A stretch of 64,000 nt of DNA from UBA6168 sp041163745 (GCA_041163745.1 JBEAQU010000065.1:50925-114924); one strand, 5' to 3'. Counted from the first letter of the stretch, positions 1-9,139 are shown. Numbers and translations: made by a program. Notes: generated by a model not told the origin, from the sequence alone.

Positions 1-1145
1 TCGAGACGGACAAGGCAACCATGGATTTCGAGAGCCTTTGGGAAGGTCATCTCCTGCACATCGCCGTCAAAGAAGGGGTGGTGCCGGTGGAAGGAATCAT
101 CGCCGTCATCGGCAAACCGGGGGAAGATTGGAAGGCGTCGGTCCATGCGGCCGGGGACTCCTCACAGGAGCCGGCTTCGCAAGCAGCCGCCACAGCGAAT
201 ACGGCGGCCGCGACCGTATCCGCCGCCCCACCGACGGTGGCGGCGGACACGTCGGACAACGGCAGCCGGGTGAAGGCATCCCCCTTGGCCCGGTCGATTG
301 CACGGGAAGCCGGCATCGATATCATGTCGATACAAGGTTCCGGCGACGGTGGCCGGGTTGTCCGCCGGGATGTGGAGGCGGCATTGCAGCACCAACCCAT
401 GGAAACGTCCCCGGCTCCCGCCCCCGCCATACCCCCCTCCGCATTCGCTGCCGGTCAGGAGGATGCATGGGAAGAGAAACCGGTGAGCCAGATGCGGAAA
501 GTCATCGCCCGCCGCCTGAGCGAAAGCAAATATACCGCTCCGCATTTCTACCTGACCATGGAAATAAACATGGACAAGGTCGTTGCCCTCCGAAAAGAAC
601 TGAACGAGGTGGCCGCTCCCATCAAGATATCTTTCAACGACCTGGTGGTCAAGGCTGCCGCCGTATCGTTGCGCAAGCACCCGGCGGTCAACGCCTCCTG
701 GCTCGGCGACCGAATCCGCTATAACAAGCAGGTCCATGTCGGCGTGGCCGTCGCCGTGGACGAAGGACTGCTGGTGCCTGTCATCCGGCATACGGACATG
801 AAGACCCTTTCCCAAATAAACCAGGAAGTAAGGCTCTTCGCGGAAAAGGCCCGCAACCGGAAACTCCAGCCCGAGGAAATGACGGGCAACACATTCACCA
901 TCTCCAACCTCGGAATGTTCGGCATCGAGGAGTTCACCGGTATCATCAACCCACCGGACGCCTGTATCATGGCAGTCGGGGCCATCATGGAGAAACCCGT
1001 CGTCAAGGACGGACAGATCGTACCGGCCCACCTGATGCGCGTCACGCTTTCCTGTGACCATCGAATCGTCGACGGAGCATTGGGTGCCGCTTTCCTCCAG
1101 ACCTTCAAATCCGTGTTGGAAGAACCTGTCAGGCTGCTTGTCTGA
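1..1145 (+). CDS. pdhC: Dihydrolipoamide acyltransferase (E2) of a 2-oxoacid dehydrogenase complex, 5' truncated
   Basis: E2 core enzyme that passes an acyl group from a lipoyl arm to CoA in pyruvate or branched-chain 2-oxoacid dehydrogenase. The gene enters from the left edge; the frame is open from base 3 and reads ETDKATMDF, the lipoyl-domain motif whose Lys carries lipoate, so the ATG at 21 is internal and not the start. After an Ala/Pro-rich linker comes a peripheral subunit-binding domain (VKASPLARSIA, GSGDGGRVVRRDV), a second linker, and the catalytic domain ending with DHRIVDG, which holds the active-site His and Asp. About 380 residues are visible. The substrate (acetyl or branched-chain) cannot be told from this part; the fused E1 at 18.9 kb could be its partner, although E1 and E2 are not adjacent. 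Confidence 0.93.
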   Translation, partial: ETDKATMDFESLWEGHLLHIAVKEGVVPVEGIIAVIGKPGEDWKASVHAAGDSSQEPASQAAATANTAAATVSAAPPTVAADTSDNGSRVKASPLARSIAREAGIDIMSIQGSGDGGRVVRRDVEAALQHQPMETSPAPAPAIPPSAFAAGQEDAWEEKPVSQMRKVIARRLSESKYTAPHFYLTMEINMDKVVALRKELNEVAAPIKISFNDLVVKAAAVSLRKHPAVNASWLGDRIRYNKQVHVGVAVAVDEGLLVPVIRHTDMKTLSQINQEVRLFAEKARNRKLQPEEMTGNTFTISNLGMFGIEEFTGIINPPDACIMAVGAIMEKPVVKDGQIVPAHLMRVTLSCDHRIVDGALGAAFLQTFKSVLEEPVRLLV

Positions 1146-1397
1146 ATGGTGCCCAACCGGTTGTCCACAGGTTTGCGGAAAGTATGGCTGCGGATCGGAC
1201 CGTGACAGCATTTCCTTCGCACGATGTTCGTGGAGGCATCACGTCTGATTCGATATGCGGCCTTTCACTACCTCCGGCCGAATTGTACCAGGCCATATTC
1301 CGCATCGGCGTCAACAGTCGGGAAGCACGCTCCTTTTCTGCGTGGGAAACGCCGACCGGCTGCGGACAAGGCAAAACCATCATCAAGCGGGTAGACA

Positions 1398-1757
1398 ATG
1401 AAAAAGACGCTGGTCATCGGCGCATCCAACCAACCCGACCGCTATGCCAACATGGCCATCCGGTTCTTACGGGAAAAAGGGGTGGAAACCATCGCCATCG
1501 GATCCCGGCCAGGAACGGTAGGGGATGTGGAAATCCGGACGGACCTGCCATCGCTGGCGGGAACGGATACCGTGACGATCTATCTGCGGCCGGACCGGCA
1601 GCAAGCCTTTCACGACTATCTGCTGACCATCCGGCCCCGCCGGGTCATATTCAATCCGGGTACGGAAAATCCTGCACTGGCCAACATCCTTTCGTCCGAA
1701 GGAATCGAGGTGTTGGAGGCCTGTACCCTGGTTTTGCTGTCGACCGGGCAATATTGA
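1398..1757 (+). CDS. CoA-binding domain protein
   Basis: A 119-residue protein made of a single Rossmann-like CoA-binding domain (CoA_binding_2 type). The nucleotide-binding turn is seen at the N-terminus (KKTLVIGASNQPDRYA), followed by alternating strands and helices and the characteristic C-terminal stretch around FNPGTENP and EGIEVLEACTLVLL. Length and architecture fit the YccU-like family, which binds CoA but has no settled catalytic role. It lies 252 bp after the E2 gene on the same strand and may or may not share its transcript. I see no catalytic motif beyond the fold. Confidence 0.8.
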   Translation: MKKTLVIGASNQPDRYANMAIRFLREKGVETIAIGSRPGTVGDVEIRTDLPSLAGTDTVTIYLRPDRQQAFHDYLLTIRPRRVIFNPGTENPALANILSSEGIEVLEACTLVLLSTGQY

Positions 1758-1798
1758 CAGACAAGCGACAGACATTCTCGGGCAGCTGCCGACGGCGC

Positions 1799-2269
1799 TC
1801 AAAAGTCCACCAGTTCAACATCGAAGATCATCACGGCATTCGCCGGGATACTGCCGGGCGGATTCTTTCCGTAGGCGAGTCCGGAAGGCAACAACAATTT
1901 GCCCTTGCCTCCCCTGCTGAATTTCGGAATACCCTCCTGCCAGCCGCTGATGACGCTGTTCAAGGAGAAAGTGGCGGGTTGTGTGCCGGTTTGGTCGAAA
2001 ACAGCACCATCCAGGAAATATCCCTTGTAGTAGACGGTCACGACGGCCCCCGGTCCGGGAAATTGGCCGTTCCCTTCCGTCTCGACGATGTAATGCAGAC
2101 CGGAAGCGGTCGTCTGCGCAGTGAGGTTGTTGGCGACCAGGTAGTCCTGTATCTTCTGAATGTCCACCGCGAGCTGCTCCTCGTAAGTCAGGCTTTCGTC
2201 CTGACGGCATCCCGGCAGAAAAATGCCGAACAATGTGAGCAGCAGCAGCGGAAAGATTCGAAAGGTCAT
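1799..2269 (-). CDS. FKBP-type peptidyl-prolyl isomerase, lipoprotein
   Basis: A 156-residue exported proline isomerase. The N-terminus is a lipoprotein signal peptide with the lipobox LPGC (Cys21), followed by a short charged helix and one FKBP domain (VVTVYYKGYFLDGAVFD, SVISGWQEGIPKF, LLLPSGLAYGKN, IPANAVMIFDVELVDF). These carry the aromatic and Asp residues of the FKBP pocket. It therefore should act on folding envelope proteins from the inner face of the outer membrane or the periplasm. The start at 2269 was chosen because it places the lipobox correctly and a TACCTTTG promoter box lies just upstream. It is divergent from nadE. Confidence 0.9.
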   Translation of the reverse strand: MTFRIFPLLLLTLFGIFLPGCRQDESLTYEEQLAVDIQKIQDYLVANNLTAQTTASGLHYIVETEGNGQFPGPGAVVTVYYKGYFLDGAVFDQTGTQPATFSLNSVISGWQEGIPKFSRGGKGKLLLPSGLAYGKNPPGSIPANAVMIFDVELVDF

Positions 2270-2280
2270 ATTTTTTGATA

Positions 2281-2288
2281 CAAAGGTA
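2281..2288 (-). promoter_or_regulatory. Bacteroidota -7 promoter box for the FKBP gene
   Basis: TACCTTTG on the minus strand, an exact TAnnTTTG match, ends 11 nt before the FKBP start codon, so the leader would be only a few bases. The rest of the 324-bp divergent gap (2270-2593) shows no TAnnTTTG box reading toward nadE and no other feature I can support. Confidence 0.65.
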
Positions 2289-2593
2289 ATGTTCTTCCCC
2301 CATATGCAGCGGAGCGGGAAGCGGCCCGCTGACCGCCGTTTCCCCGGGATGAAAAAAACAGCCGAATGAAAAAGCGAATAAAAAAAGGTCGGACCGGGCT
2401 TTCTTGAAATGGAAACGGGAATCCGACGCAGTAGGAAAAAGGAACGGTGGCATGGCCTGTCGGCCGGAAGGAAAGTCAAATCCCTTGAAACAACCGTCGT
2501 GGCCAACTGTTTTTTCAGACAGTGCCCTCGGAAGGTGTTCCGGCGGCCTGCCCCGTCGTCATTTACCGGCGGCAGCACATATACCGACCATAC

Positions 2594-4231
2594 ATGAGAG
2601 TATCCATTGCCCAACTGAATTTCTTTGTAGGGGACTTCGAGGGGAACCTCCAGCGGATGCTGGCAGCCGTTTCCGAAGCCAAGCGGCAGGGGTCCGACCT
2701 GATTGCCTTTCCAGAATTGGCCACCTGTGGTTACCCGCCCCGTGACTTCCTTGAGTTTGACGATTTCATCCGCCGGGCGGAACATTCCATACAGCAATTG
2801 GCGGCTGCCGCCCAAGGTATCGCCATCGCCGTGGGATCACCGACCCGGAACCCGGAAAAGGAAGGAAAGGACTTGTTCAACTCCGCTTATTTCCTGGCGG
2901 ACGGTTGCATCCGCCAGATTCAGCACAAGGCCCTCCTGCCGACCTACGATGTCTTCGACGAATACCGATACTTCGAACCGGCCCGTGTGTTCGAGGTGGT
3001 GTCGTACAAGGGCAAACGGATTGCGCTCACCATCTGTGAGGACCTGTGGAACCTCGGTAATGAGAACCCCTTGTACACGGTTGTCCCCATGGATGAGATG
3101 ATGCCCCAACAACCGGACCTTATCCTGAACCTGTCGGCGTCCCCCTTCAGCTACGACCATGCCGGCGACAGGATCAGGGTTCTGAAAGCCAATGTGCAAC
3201 GGTACAAGCTGCCCTTGGTTTATGTCAATCAGATCGGCTCGCAGACGGAAATCATTTTCGATGGCGGCTCCCTTGTCGTGTCTCCGGACGGTACCATCTT
3301 TGAGGAACTTCCCTACTGGAAGGAGGAAGTCAGGACCTTCGACCTGGCGGAAATCACCGCCGGCGGAAAAAATCTCGAACAGCCCAAGGAAAAGATACCC
3401 CTGATTCATGACGCGTTGGTCCTGGGCATCCGGGATTATTTCGGAAAGCTGGGATTCGGACAAGCCATCCTGGGTTTGTCCGGCGGCATCGATTCCGCCG
3501 TCGTGGCCGTGTTGGCTTGCCGTGCACTGGGGCCGGAAAACGTCCGCGCGGTGCTGATGCCTTCCCAGTACAGCTCGGACCATTCCGTCCGCGATGCCCG
3601 GGAATTGGCGGTCAATCTCGGGATGCAATACGACATCATTCCCATCGAGGAAATTTTCCGGACGTACGAACAAGCCTTGAAGCCGCACTTCTGGGGATAT
3701 CCCTTCAATATTGCGGAGGAGAACATCCAGGCACGCATCCGAGGCATGTTGCTGATGGCCTTTTCCAACAAATTCGGAAACATCCTGCTCAACACCACCA
3801 ACAAAAGCGAGATGGCGGTGGGCTACGGAACGCTGTACGGGGATATGTGCGGCGGACTCTCCGTGTTGGCGGATGTGTACAAGACCGAAGTGTACGAGCT
3901 GGCCGCCCACATAAACCGGGAAAGCCTTTTCATTCCGGAAAACATCATCCGGAAACCACCCTCTGCGGAATTGCGCCCGGACCAGCTGGACAGCGACAGC
4001 CTGCCACCGTACGACATGCTGGATAGCATCCTGTTCCAATACATTGAGAAAAGACAGGGTCCGCAGGAAATCATCGCGATGGGCTTCGACGAGCAGGTCG
4101 TCCGCAGGGCCTTGCGGCTGGTGAACACCAACGAGTTCAAACGGCATCAGTCCGCGCCGGTCCTTCGGGTTTCCCCCAAGGCCTTCGGTGTCGGAAGAAG
4201 GATTCCCATCGTAGGTAAATACCTTTCCTGA
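2594..4231 (+). CDS. nadE: Glutamine-dependent NAD+ synthetase
   Basis: Converts nicotinate adenine dinucleotide to NAD+ using ATP and ammonia released from glutamine; last step of NAD synthesis. The 545-residue protein has an N-terminal nitrilase-type glutaminase domain with the expected Glu41 (FPELATCGYPPRD), Lys112 (QHKALLPTYDVFDEYRYF) and nucleophile Cys148 (TICEDLW). The C-terminal synthetase domain has the PP-loop SGGIDS at 296-301 and the NTTNKSE segment. The ATG at 2594 begins MRVSIAQLNFFVG, the usual nitrilase-fold first strand; the upstream in-frame codons have no homology I recognise. It is convergent with the next gene with 36 bp between them. Confidence 0.97.
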   Translation: MRVSIAQLNFFVGDFEGNLQRMLAAVSEAKRQGSDLIAFPELATCGYPPRDFLEFDDFIRRAEHSIQQLAAAAQGIAIAVGSPTRNPEKEGKDLFNSAYFLADGCIRQIQHKALLPTYDVFDEYRYFEPARVFEVVSYKGKRIALTICEDLWNLGNENPLYTVVPMDEMMPQQPDLILNLSASPFSYDHAGDRIRVLKANVQRYKLPLVYVNQIGSQTEIIFDGGSLVVSPDGTIFEELPYWKEEVRTFDLAEITAGGKNLEQPKEKIPLIHDALVLGIRDYFGKLGFGQAILGLSGGIDSAVVAVLACRALGPENVRAVLMPSQYSSDHSVRDARELAVNLGMQYDIIPIEEIFRTYEQALKPHFWGYPFNIAEENIQARIRGMLLMAFSNKFGNILLNTTNKSEMAVGYGTLYGDMCGGLSVLADVYKTEVYELAAHINRESLFIPENIIRKPPSAELRPDQLDSDSLPPYDMLDSILFQYIEKRQGPQEIIAMGFDEQVVRRALRLVNTNEFKRHQSAPVLRVSPKAFGVGRRIPIVGKYLS

Positions 4232-4267
4232 GCAGCCACGGACGCTACGACAGGTGGTGCGCCGGTA

Positions 4268-5113
4268 TCAGGGCAGGGTGTTGGGCAGCTTGCTGTTCAC
4301 CATCCCCTTCAGCCACCGGACCACCAGGCTCGAAAAATTGACGTACGAGGGCGGGTACAGCAGCTGCACGGACGAAACGCCGACCCAGCCGCCCAACAGA
4401 GCGAAAGAAAGCGCGCCCAGGTAACGGAACCAGCGACGGTTGTACAGGTCGATGCCCATCCATTGCTCCAGCAGGAAATCACCGGCGATGTAGGCACTGT
4501 TCATCCAGAAAAGGACCAACATGACCCGAAGCATCCTCCGCAGAATAAGGAGGCTGTACAATCGCTCTGTTTCGCCAGGCTCCTTTTTTTGCAGCACAGC
4601 GACCTTGAAATGGATGTACCGGTATGCACCGAATTGGTATGCATAGAAGGTGCCGATGTAAAGTAACATCTCCAGCCCTCCGTAGAACGGAGACAGAAGG
4701 CTTCTTCCCACATCCGCTCGGTAGTCGGCGGAAGTGCCCCAGAACAATCCGGCGAAGTAAAGGAACTGACCCACCGGCAACAGGAAATGTTTGACATCCG
4801 ACCGGACGAACCGGTATCCGGGGAAAATTCGCAGCTTGACCGCATAAAACAGGAAGGTGCCGAAGGAGAGGGTGCCGTAGACCGGGAGGAAGCGCCAGGC
4901 GGGTGTCTTTGAAAAGAATCCGTTGTGCAGCAGAAGTTGGTGCAAGGTGGTGCCGGCGAAAGACAGCAGGAGCAGCGCATGGAAAAAGTCGGCCCGTCGG
5001 TTGGGATGTTTACGGAGAAGGAAAAAAAAGGAGACCACCCCGTTCAGTACAATGACTGCGAGCGACGTCAGGTGGGCGATTGTAGCAGCGATACCGGATA
5101 GGATGTCCACCAT
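4268..5113 (-). CDS. Seven-helix integral membrane protein of unknown function
   Basis: A 281-residue hydrophobic protein with about seven predicted membrane segments separated by short loops and ending in a basic amphipathic tail. The overall look (conserved aromatic/His residues in loops, length near 280) resembles the 7TM sensor half of some Bacteroidota AraC-type regulators, but no helix-turn-helix or other output domain follows the last helix. I do not recognise a specific family. It is last in a minus-strand series after dacB (105 bp away), but a TATTTTTG box lies 5 bp before its ATG, so it has its own predicted promoter. Confidence 0.7.
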   Translation of the reverse strand: MVDILSGIAATIAHLTSLAVIVLNGVVSFFFLLRKHPNRRADFFHALLLLSFAGTTLHQLLLHNGFFSKTPAWRFLPVYGTLSFGTFLFYAVKLRIFPGYRFVRSDVKHFLLPVGQFLYFAGLFWGTSADYRADVGRSLLSPFYGGLEMLLYIGTFYAYQFGAYRYIHFKVAVLQKKEPGETERLYSLLILRRMLRVMLVLFWMNSAYIAGDFLLEQWMGIDLYNRRWFRYLGALSFALLGGWVGVSSVQLLYPPSYVNFSSLVVRWLKGMVNSKLPNTLP

Positions 5114-5118
5114 ACGTG

Positions 5119-5126
5119 CAAAAATA
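5119..5126 (-). promoter_or_regulatory. -7 promoter box 5 bp before the 7TM gene start (predicted leaderless)
   Basis: TATTTTTG on the minus strand fits TAnnTTTG exactly. Only five bases (CACGT) separate it from the ATG of the 7TM gene, so transcription would begin at or next to the start codon. Confidence 0.55.
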
Positions 5127-5218
5127 TCATGCCTGGCCCAATAAAGTTACAAGATGCCTGCATTTGTTGTGTCCGGGGCCGAAGGGGAACTTCCCGTTGG
5201 CACTTTGGGAAAACTTGC

Positions 5219-6583
5219 TCAGTACTGTTCGTAAATCCGGCGCAAGATTTTTTCCATTTCCCGCTTGATGGTACTGGTACTGCTTGTGAAATTGTTATTC
5301 ATAAAACTGAATATCAATAGATTGCCTTTTTTGGTGAGCAGATAGCCACTAAGGCAGTGGTTGTTGCGGAGCGTGCCGGTCTTGGCATAGACATAAGGAG
5401 CGCCGCCGTTCCGATACAAGTTCTTGATGGTACCGGACTGTCCGCCTGCCGGGAACAGTCGGAAGAGCCTTTCCTGGGGCAATATCTGCCGGATACTGTC
5501 CAGGACAGCCACCATAGACCTTGGCGTGAACAGGTTGTAACGGGAAAGCCCGGATCCGTCCGCCCATTTCGGTTCGTCGGGTAGTGCTTGTAGCAGGGAA
5601 TCCCTGGCATGGTCGATGGTGGTCCGGGTGTTCAGCAGCCCGGTCAGTTTCCAGGAACAAAGCAGCAGGAGCTGTTCGGCGATGAAATTGTCGCTCACGT
5701 GCATCAACTGCCGGTACAAGGAGTCGCTGGGTATGCTGTACACCACTGGGGCGTCGGGTGGCGGCAACAGGTCGGCATGCAGCACGCTCACCGGGCGATG
5801 CAGGGTATCGGACAACAGCCCGGCGAAGAAATCGGGGGAATACCGGAAAGGGACATGCCATTCCCTGTCTGCTCCTCTACGCGCCATGGTATTGACAATG
5901 AACTGGTTGTTGTATTCTTCCCGGCTGACGAAATCTTCCAGGGCCGGCAACGAATCATAGCGCAGCAAGCTGCCCAGCAGACGGGGGCTCACTTCCACCT
6001 GATGCGAATCTGCATCGGACAACCGAAAGTGGCCGATGTTGCTGTAAATGGGGAAGGATGCTTTTTCCGCCTGATAATCGTAGGGAAAGTCGCTCCACAT
6101 CCAGCCGTCCCCATACCGCTGATCCTTGAAATTGGCGGGACAGAACAGGAGGGTCTCCTTCCGATTCCGGAGAAAATCGAACAATCGGGTGTCGGGACTG
6201 AGGTGAGGATTCAGAAACGAAGGGTCTCCGGTTCCCCAGAAGACCAGTAGATCGCCTTGCGGCTGGTATTGCAAGGCGGGGATGGAGTCTCCGAGCAATC
6301 GCAAGGAGGTGTACAGGGTCAGAATCTTGGTATTGGAAGCGGGGGTGAAGTATTTGTCGGCGTTGTACTCGTAGAGCATACGTCCTTTGTCGGGATCGTA
6401 AAGGGCGAAGCCGGTGAAGCATTTCGAAAAGACAGGCGATGCGGCCAGGTCGATTCCTGTGGCCGAACCGCTTGCCGTCGTGGTGGCGGAACTGCCTTTC
6501 CGCTGCTTCCGTTGTCCCATGGCGGGCGGAGCGGAGAACAGCAGCAGGCATAGCAGGGAGGAAAGCGCGAAGAGGCGGTTCAT
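5219..6583 (-). CDS. dacB: D-alanyl-D-alanine carboxypeptidase/endopeptidase, PBP4 family
   Basis: Peptidase S13 family penicillin-binding protein that trims or cleaves peptidoglycan cross-links in the periplasm. The 454-residue protein has a signal peptide ending near AMGQ and the three active-site motifs of the serine penicillin-recognising fold: SNTK at 83-86 (SxxK), SDN in the HVSDNFIAEQ segment, and KTG in AKTGTLRNN. The length matches the family. Its ATG at 6583 lies 4 bp after the stop codon of the serine hydrolase gene, so it is the third gene of a tight lgt/hydrolase/dacB cluster. The choice of MNRLFALSS as start gives a clean signal peptide. Confidence 0.93.
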   Translation of the reverse strand: MNRLFALSSLLCLLLFSAPPAMGQRKQRKGSSATTTASGSATGIDLAASPVFSKCFTGFALYDPDKGRMLYEYNADKYFTPASNTKILTLYTSLRLLGDSIPALQYQPQGDLLVFWGTGDPSFLNPHLSPDTRLFDFLRNRKETLLFCPANFKDQRYGDGWMWSDFPYDYQAEKASFPIYSNIGHFRLSDADSHQVEVSPRLLGSLLRYDSLPALEDFVSREEYNNQFIVNTMARRGADREWHVPFRYSPDFFAGLLSDTLHRPVSVLHADLLPPPDAPVVYSIPSDSLYRQLMHVSDNFIAEQLLLLCSWKLTGLLNTRTTIDHARDSLLQALPDEPKWADGSGLSRYNLFTPRSMVAVLDSIRQILPQERLFRLFPAGGQSGTIKNLYRNGGAPYVYAKTGTLRNNHCLSGYLLTKKGNLLIFSFMNNNFTSSTSTIKREMEKILRRIYEQY

Positions 6584-6587
6584 GTGT

Positions 6588-7838
6588 TCAGTCGTAGTGT
6601 GGGATGTTGAATTTGTCCAGGTTGGGGCGGAACTTCCGGGGGCGTTTCTTTTCATGCTCGTAGACGACACGGCCGAGGTTGGCGAGAAAGGGCAAGCCGA
6701 CCGATTCGTATTCGTACTGGTCGTCGTTGAAGATACCGTCCTTGTTCACATGGATGGTGGCGGCGAGCATGAACTCCACACCCGCTTCCAGGTCGATGAT
6801 GTAGGCGATGTCCGTGAGGAATCCGTAGGCCCATCCCACCTTGTTGAAGATGCGGATATGGTCGGGCATCCTTTCCTGTTCCGTGCGGTCGCCGAAGAGG
6901 AAAAATTTCACATAGTGGTCCGGTTCGTGATCGTATGTCGGGTATCTGCTTTCTCGGGGCAGTTCCGACATGACCTGGTACAGCAAACGATAGTCGTCTT
7001 CCGTCAGTTGGAAGCGCCTGGAGGGGGGGACACTTTCGGGGAACAGCACGGCTTGCAGGATATCGAGTTGGGTCTGGAGGGAGATGAAGTTCTTCTTTGA
7101 AAAGTCGAACGGTTGGTGGATGAGTTCTTCTCCTTGGTAGTATCCTTTTCCGCGCAAGGTTTTCCGAAGGGGGAAGGATCGCTCGGCGGCGCTGTAGACT
7201 TCCCCTTGGTGGTAAAGCAGACTGTCATTCAGACGGAAGCTGACCGGATTGGTGTGGCGGTTAGCCATTTCATCGAAACCGGATATGCCCAGTCGGTGTG
7301 TGATGAGGGCGTTCGCATACCCTTTGTTCCACAAGGACTCGTTGAGGTAAGCCTGACCGAGGAACTCATATAACCGGTTGCTGGCATCGTTGTCGCTGAC
7401 CAGGAAGATCTTCTTGACGTAGTGGGCGACGGACGGGTTACCGTCGGCGGCAGTGGTATCCCGGGTCACTGGTGTTTGGGGTGTTGTGGCGGCGCCATGT
7501 TGCATGGCGGTGTGTTTGTCCAGCCCCCGGATGGCTAGTTTGTTCAGTTTCTCCAGGGCGAGCAGGGCAATCGGCATCTTTACCGTACTGGCGGGATAAT
7601 AGTAATCCCGCTCGTCCAGGCGGAAGGTGTGAGAGCGGAAGGACGGTCTGTTCCGTTCATCGCGGTCGATCTGCGTATAGATGACCTGCACATCATACAC
7701 GTCCGGTTGTTGCAATACGGGGCCGAACAGGCTGTCATGGTGCAGGAGCAGTTTCTGCAGGATGTTTCGCTGGGCCATGGCGGGTGCGATCGTGAACAAG
7801 AGGAGGGCGGGTATCAGCAGCCGCTTCATTAGCGTCAT
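6588..7838 (-). CDS. Secreted serine hydrolase of the class A beta-lactamase fold
   Basis: A 416-residue exported protein with a signal peptide (cleavage after AMAQ) and a penicillin-recognising serine-hydrolase domain. The SxxK motif is STVK (Ser84, Lys87), the second motif is SDN (LVSDNDASN), and the third is KVG (FNKVGWAYG) where lactamases have KTG or KSG. No clear omega-loop ExxLN of true class A beta-lactamases is seen. It may therefore be a D,D-peptidase or esterase rather than a resistance enzyme. Its start overlaps the lgt stop in an ATGA arrangement and dacB follows 4 bp after its stop, so the three are almost certainly translated from one message. Confidence 0.82.
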   Translation of the reverse strand: MTLMKRLLIPALLLFTIAPAMAQRNILQKLLLHHDSLFGPVLQQPDVYDVQVIYTQIDRDERNRPSFRSHTFRLDERDYYYPASTVKMPIALLALEKLNKLAIRGLDKHTAMQHGAATTPQTPVTRDTTAADGNPSVAHYVKKIFLVSDNDASNRLYEFLGQAYLNESLWNKGYANALITHRLGISGFDEMANRHTNPVSFRLNDSLLYHQGEVYSAAERSFPLRKTLRGKGYYQGEELIHQPFDFSKKNFISLQTQLDILQAVLFPESVPPSRRFQLTEDDYRLLYQVMSELPRESRYPTYDHEPDHYVKFFLFGDRTEQERMPDHIRIFNKVGWAYGFLTDIAYIIDLEAGVEFMLAATIHVNKDGIFNDDQYEYESVGLPFLANLGRVVYEHEKKRPRKFRPNLDKFNIPHYD

Positions 7839-8986
7839 GATTTTTGTTTTTTCAACAACCAGAAGGTTCCGGCCACACCGGTCAGGAAAAGCAGCAAGGA
7901 TATCAATTCCGCCTGCGTGGGATGGAATGGAAGCCACTCGTACTTTACATTGACTCGGATTTTTTCGATCCAGAACCGTTCGAAACCGTTGAATATCAAA
8001 TATATGAAAAATAAAAGCCCAGGGATGGCGAGTTTTTTGCGCATGGCTAACAACAAGCCGGTGATGAGGAACGAGGCCAGGGTTTCGTAGAGCGGCGTAG
8101 GGTACACCGGCTCCGGGAGCCGGTTGCAGTAGGAATAGGTGCAGCCTTCGATGGGTATTCCCTCTCGATTGACGTTCATGGGATAGTCGAATGACCAAAG
8201 CCAATCCGGCAGGAACCACCAATCCGGTTGAGCGGCTGCGACGATGCCCCAGTCTCCGTCGCCCGACAGTTGGCAGCCGATCCGTCCGACCCCATAGGCC
8301 AGGACGAAGGCGGGAGCCAGTGCGTCGAGGGTGTGGAAAACGGGAATGTCATGGCGTCGCAGATACCAGACGACTCCGACGAAGCCGCAGATCAATCCTC
8401 CGTATATTGCAAGTCCGCTGCCGGAAAAGAAAGTGCCGACAGGATCCTGCAGAAAACCGGACGGTGCCTCGAGGATGGCGAAGATCTTGGCGCCGATGAT
8501 ACCGGTGATGGCCGCTATCATCGTCAGGTCGCCGATACGGTCATGTGGGTAGAGCAGTTGTATTTCCTCCTTGGGTTTGGCAAGGCTTTCCTTTTTCTTT
8601 TCCCACCAGCGGAAGGCGCCGAAGAGGGTGGCGGTCAGCAGGCCGCCGGCCCAATGACCTTCGGCGGATAACAGAACGGCCGCGGCATCCGCCTGGAATT
8701 CCTTGAAATGTCCGGCGACATGGAACAGCTTGTACCCGAGGACGAATCCGAACACGGAATTGGAAAGGATTTCTCCGGTTGTGGCCGGTCTTCCCGTAAC
8801 GATCCGCATCCTGGCGGGCTGGTAAATACCTTCCGCGGCCTTCCGCTTGAGTTCCCGATGGAACAACCAGGCGGCGCAAAGAATCGACAAGACCAGCATC
8901 AACCCGAAGGTCTTGAAGATGGAGGTCCAGTTGTCCGGCGTCGTGCCGAACAGGTCGTGCAACAAATAGGAAAGGTCAGGATACAT
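7835..8986 (-). CDS. lgt: Prolipoprotein diacylglyceryl transferase, divergent Bacteroidota type
   Basis: Inner-membrane enzyme that adds diacylglycerol to the lipobox Cys of prolipoproteins. The 383-residue multi-spanning protein has the family's signature region in altered form, AYGVGRIGCQLSGDGDWG, and a conserved C-terminal PTPLYE and FWIEKIRVN region. It differs from E. coli Lgt in key places: the HGGL motif reads YGGL and the Asn of GRxGN reads Cys. It is also longer because of an inserted cytoplasmic loop (RWWEKKKESLAKPKEE). This long form is what I recall from many Bacteroidota genomes. A TATATTTG box lies 150 bp upstream. It heads the lgt/hydrolase/dacB cluster. Confidence 0.85.
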   Translation of the reverse strand: MYPDLSYLLHDLFGTTPDNWTSIFKTFGLMLVLSILCAAWLFHRELKRKAAEGIYQPARMRIVTGRPATTGEILSNSVFGFVLGYKLFHVAGHFKEFQADAAAVLLSAEGHWAGGLLTATLFGAFRWWEKKKESLAKPKEEIQLLYPHDRIGDLTMIAAITGIIGAKIFAILEAPSGFLQDPVGTFFSGSGLAIYGGLICGFVGVVWYLRRHDIPVFHTLDALAPAFVLAYGVGRIGCQLSGDGDWGIVAAAQPDWWFLPDWLWSFDYPMNVNREGIPIEGCTYSYCNRLPEPVYPTPLYETLASFLITGLLLAMRKKLAIPGLLFFIYLIFNGFERFWIEKIRVNVKYEWLPFHPTQAELISLLLFLTGVAGTFWLLKKQKS

Positions 8987-9139
8987 GCGGACGTTCAGAT
9001 TAACTTCCCTGTGGACGGCCGTGCCGGGCTATCCGGACGAGCTGCAGGGGGTGAAAAAGATGCGGACCGATAACGTCCCGACCGGCAACGGGAGCCGGAA
9101 CGGGGAGGTTGCACAGGGGACTGATCGCGGCCGATAGAA

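Noticed and set aside
1157..1175. TTGTCCACA as a DnaA box
   Set aside because: A single copy with one mismatch, without A/T-rich DNA or neighbours typical of an origin.
6588..7838. Beta-lactamase resistance gene
   Set aside because: KVG instead of KTG and no ExxLN omega-loop are visible, and the context is cell-wall genes; only the general fold is claimed.
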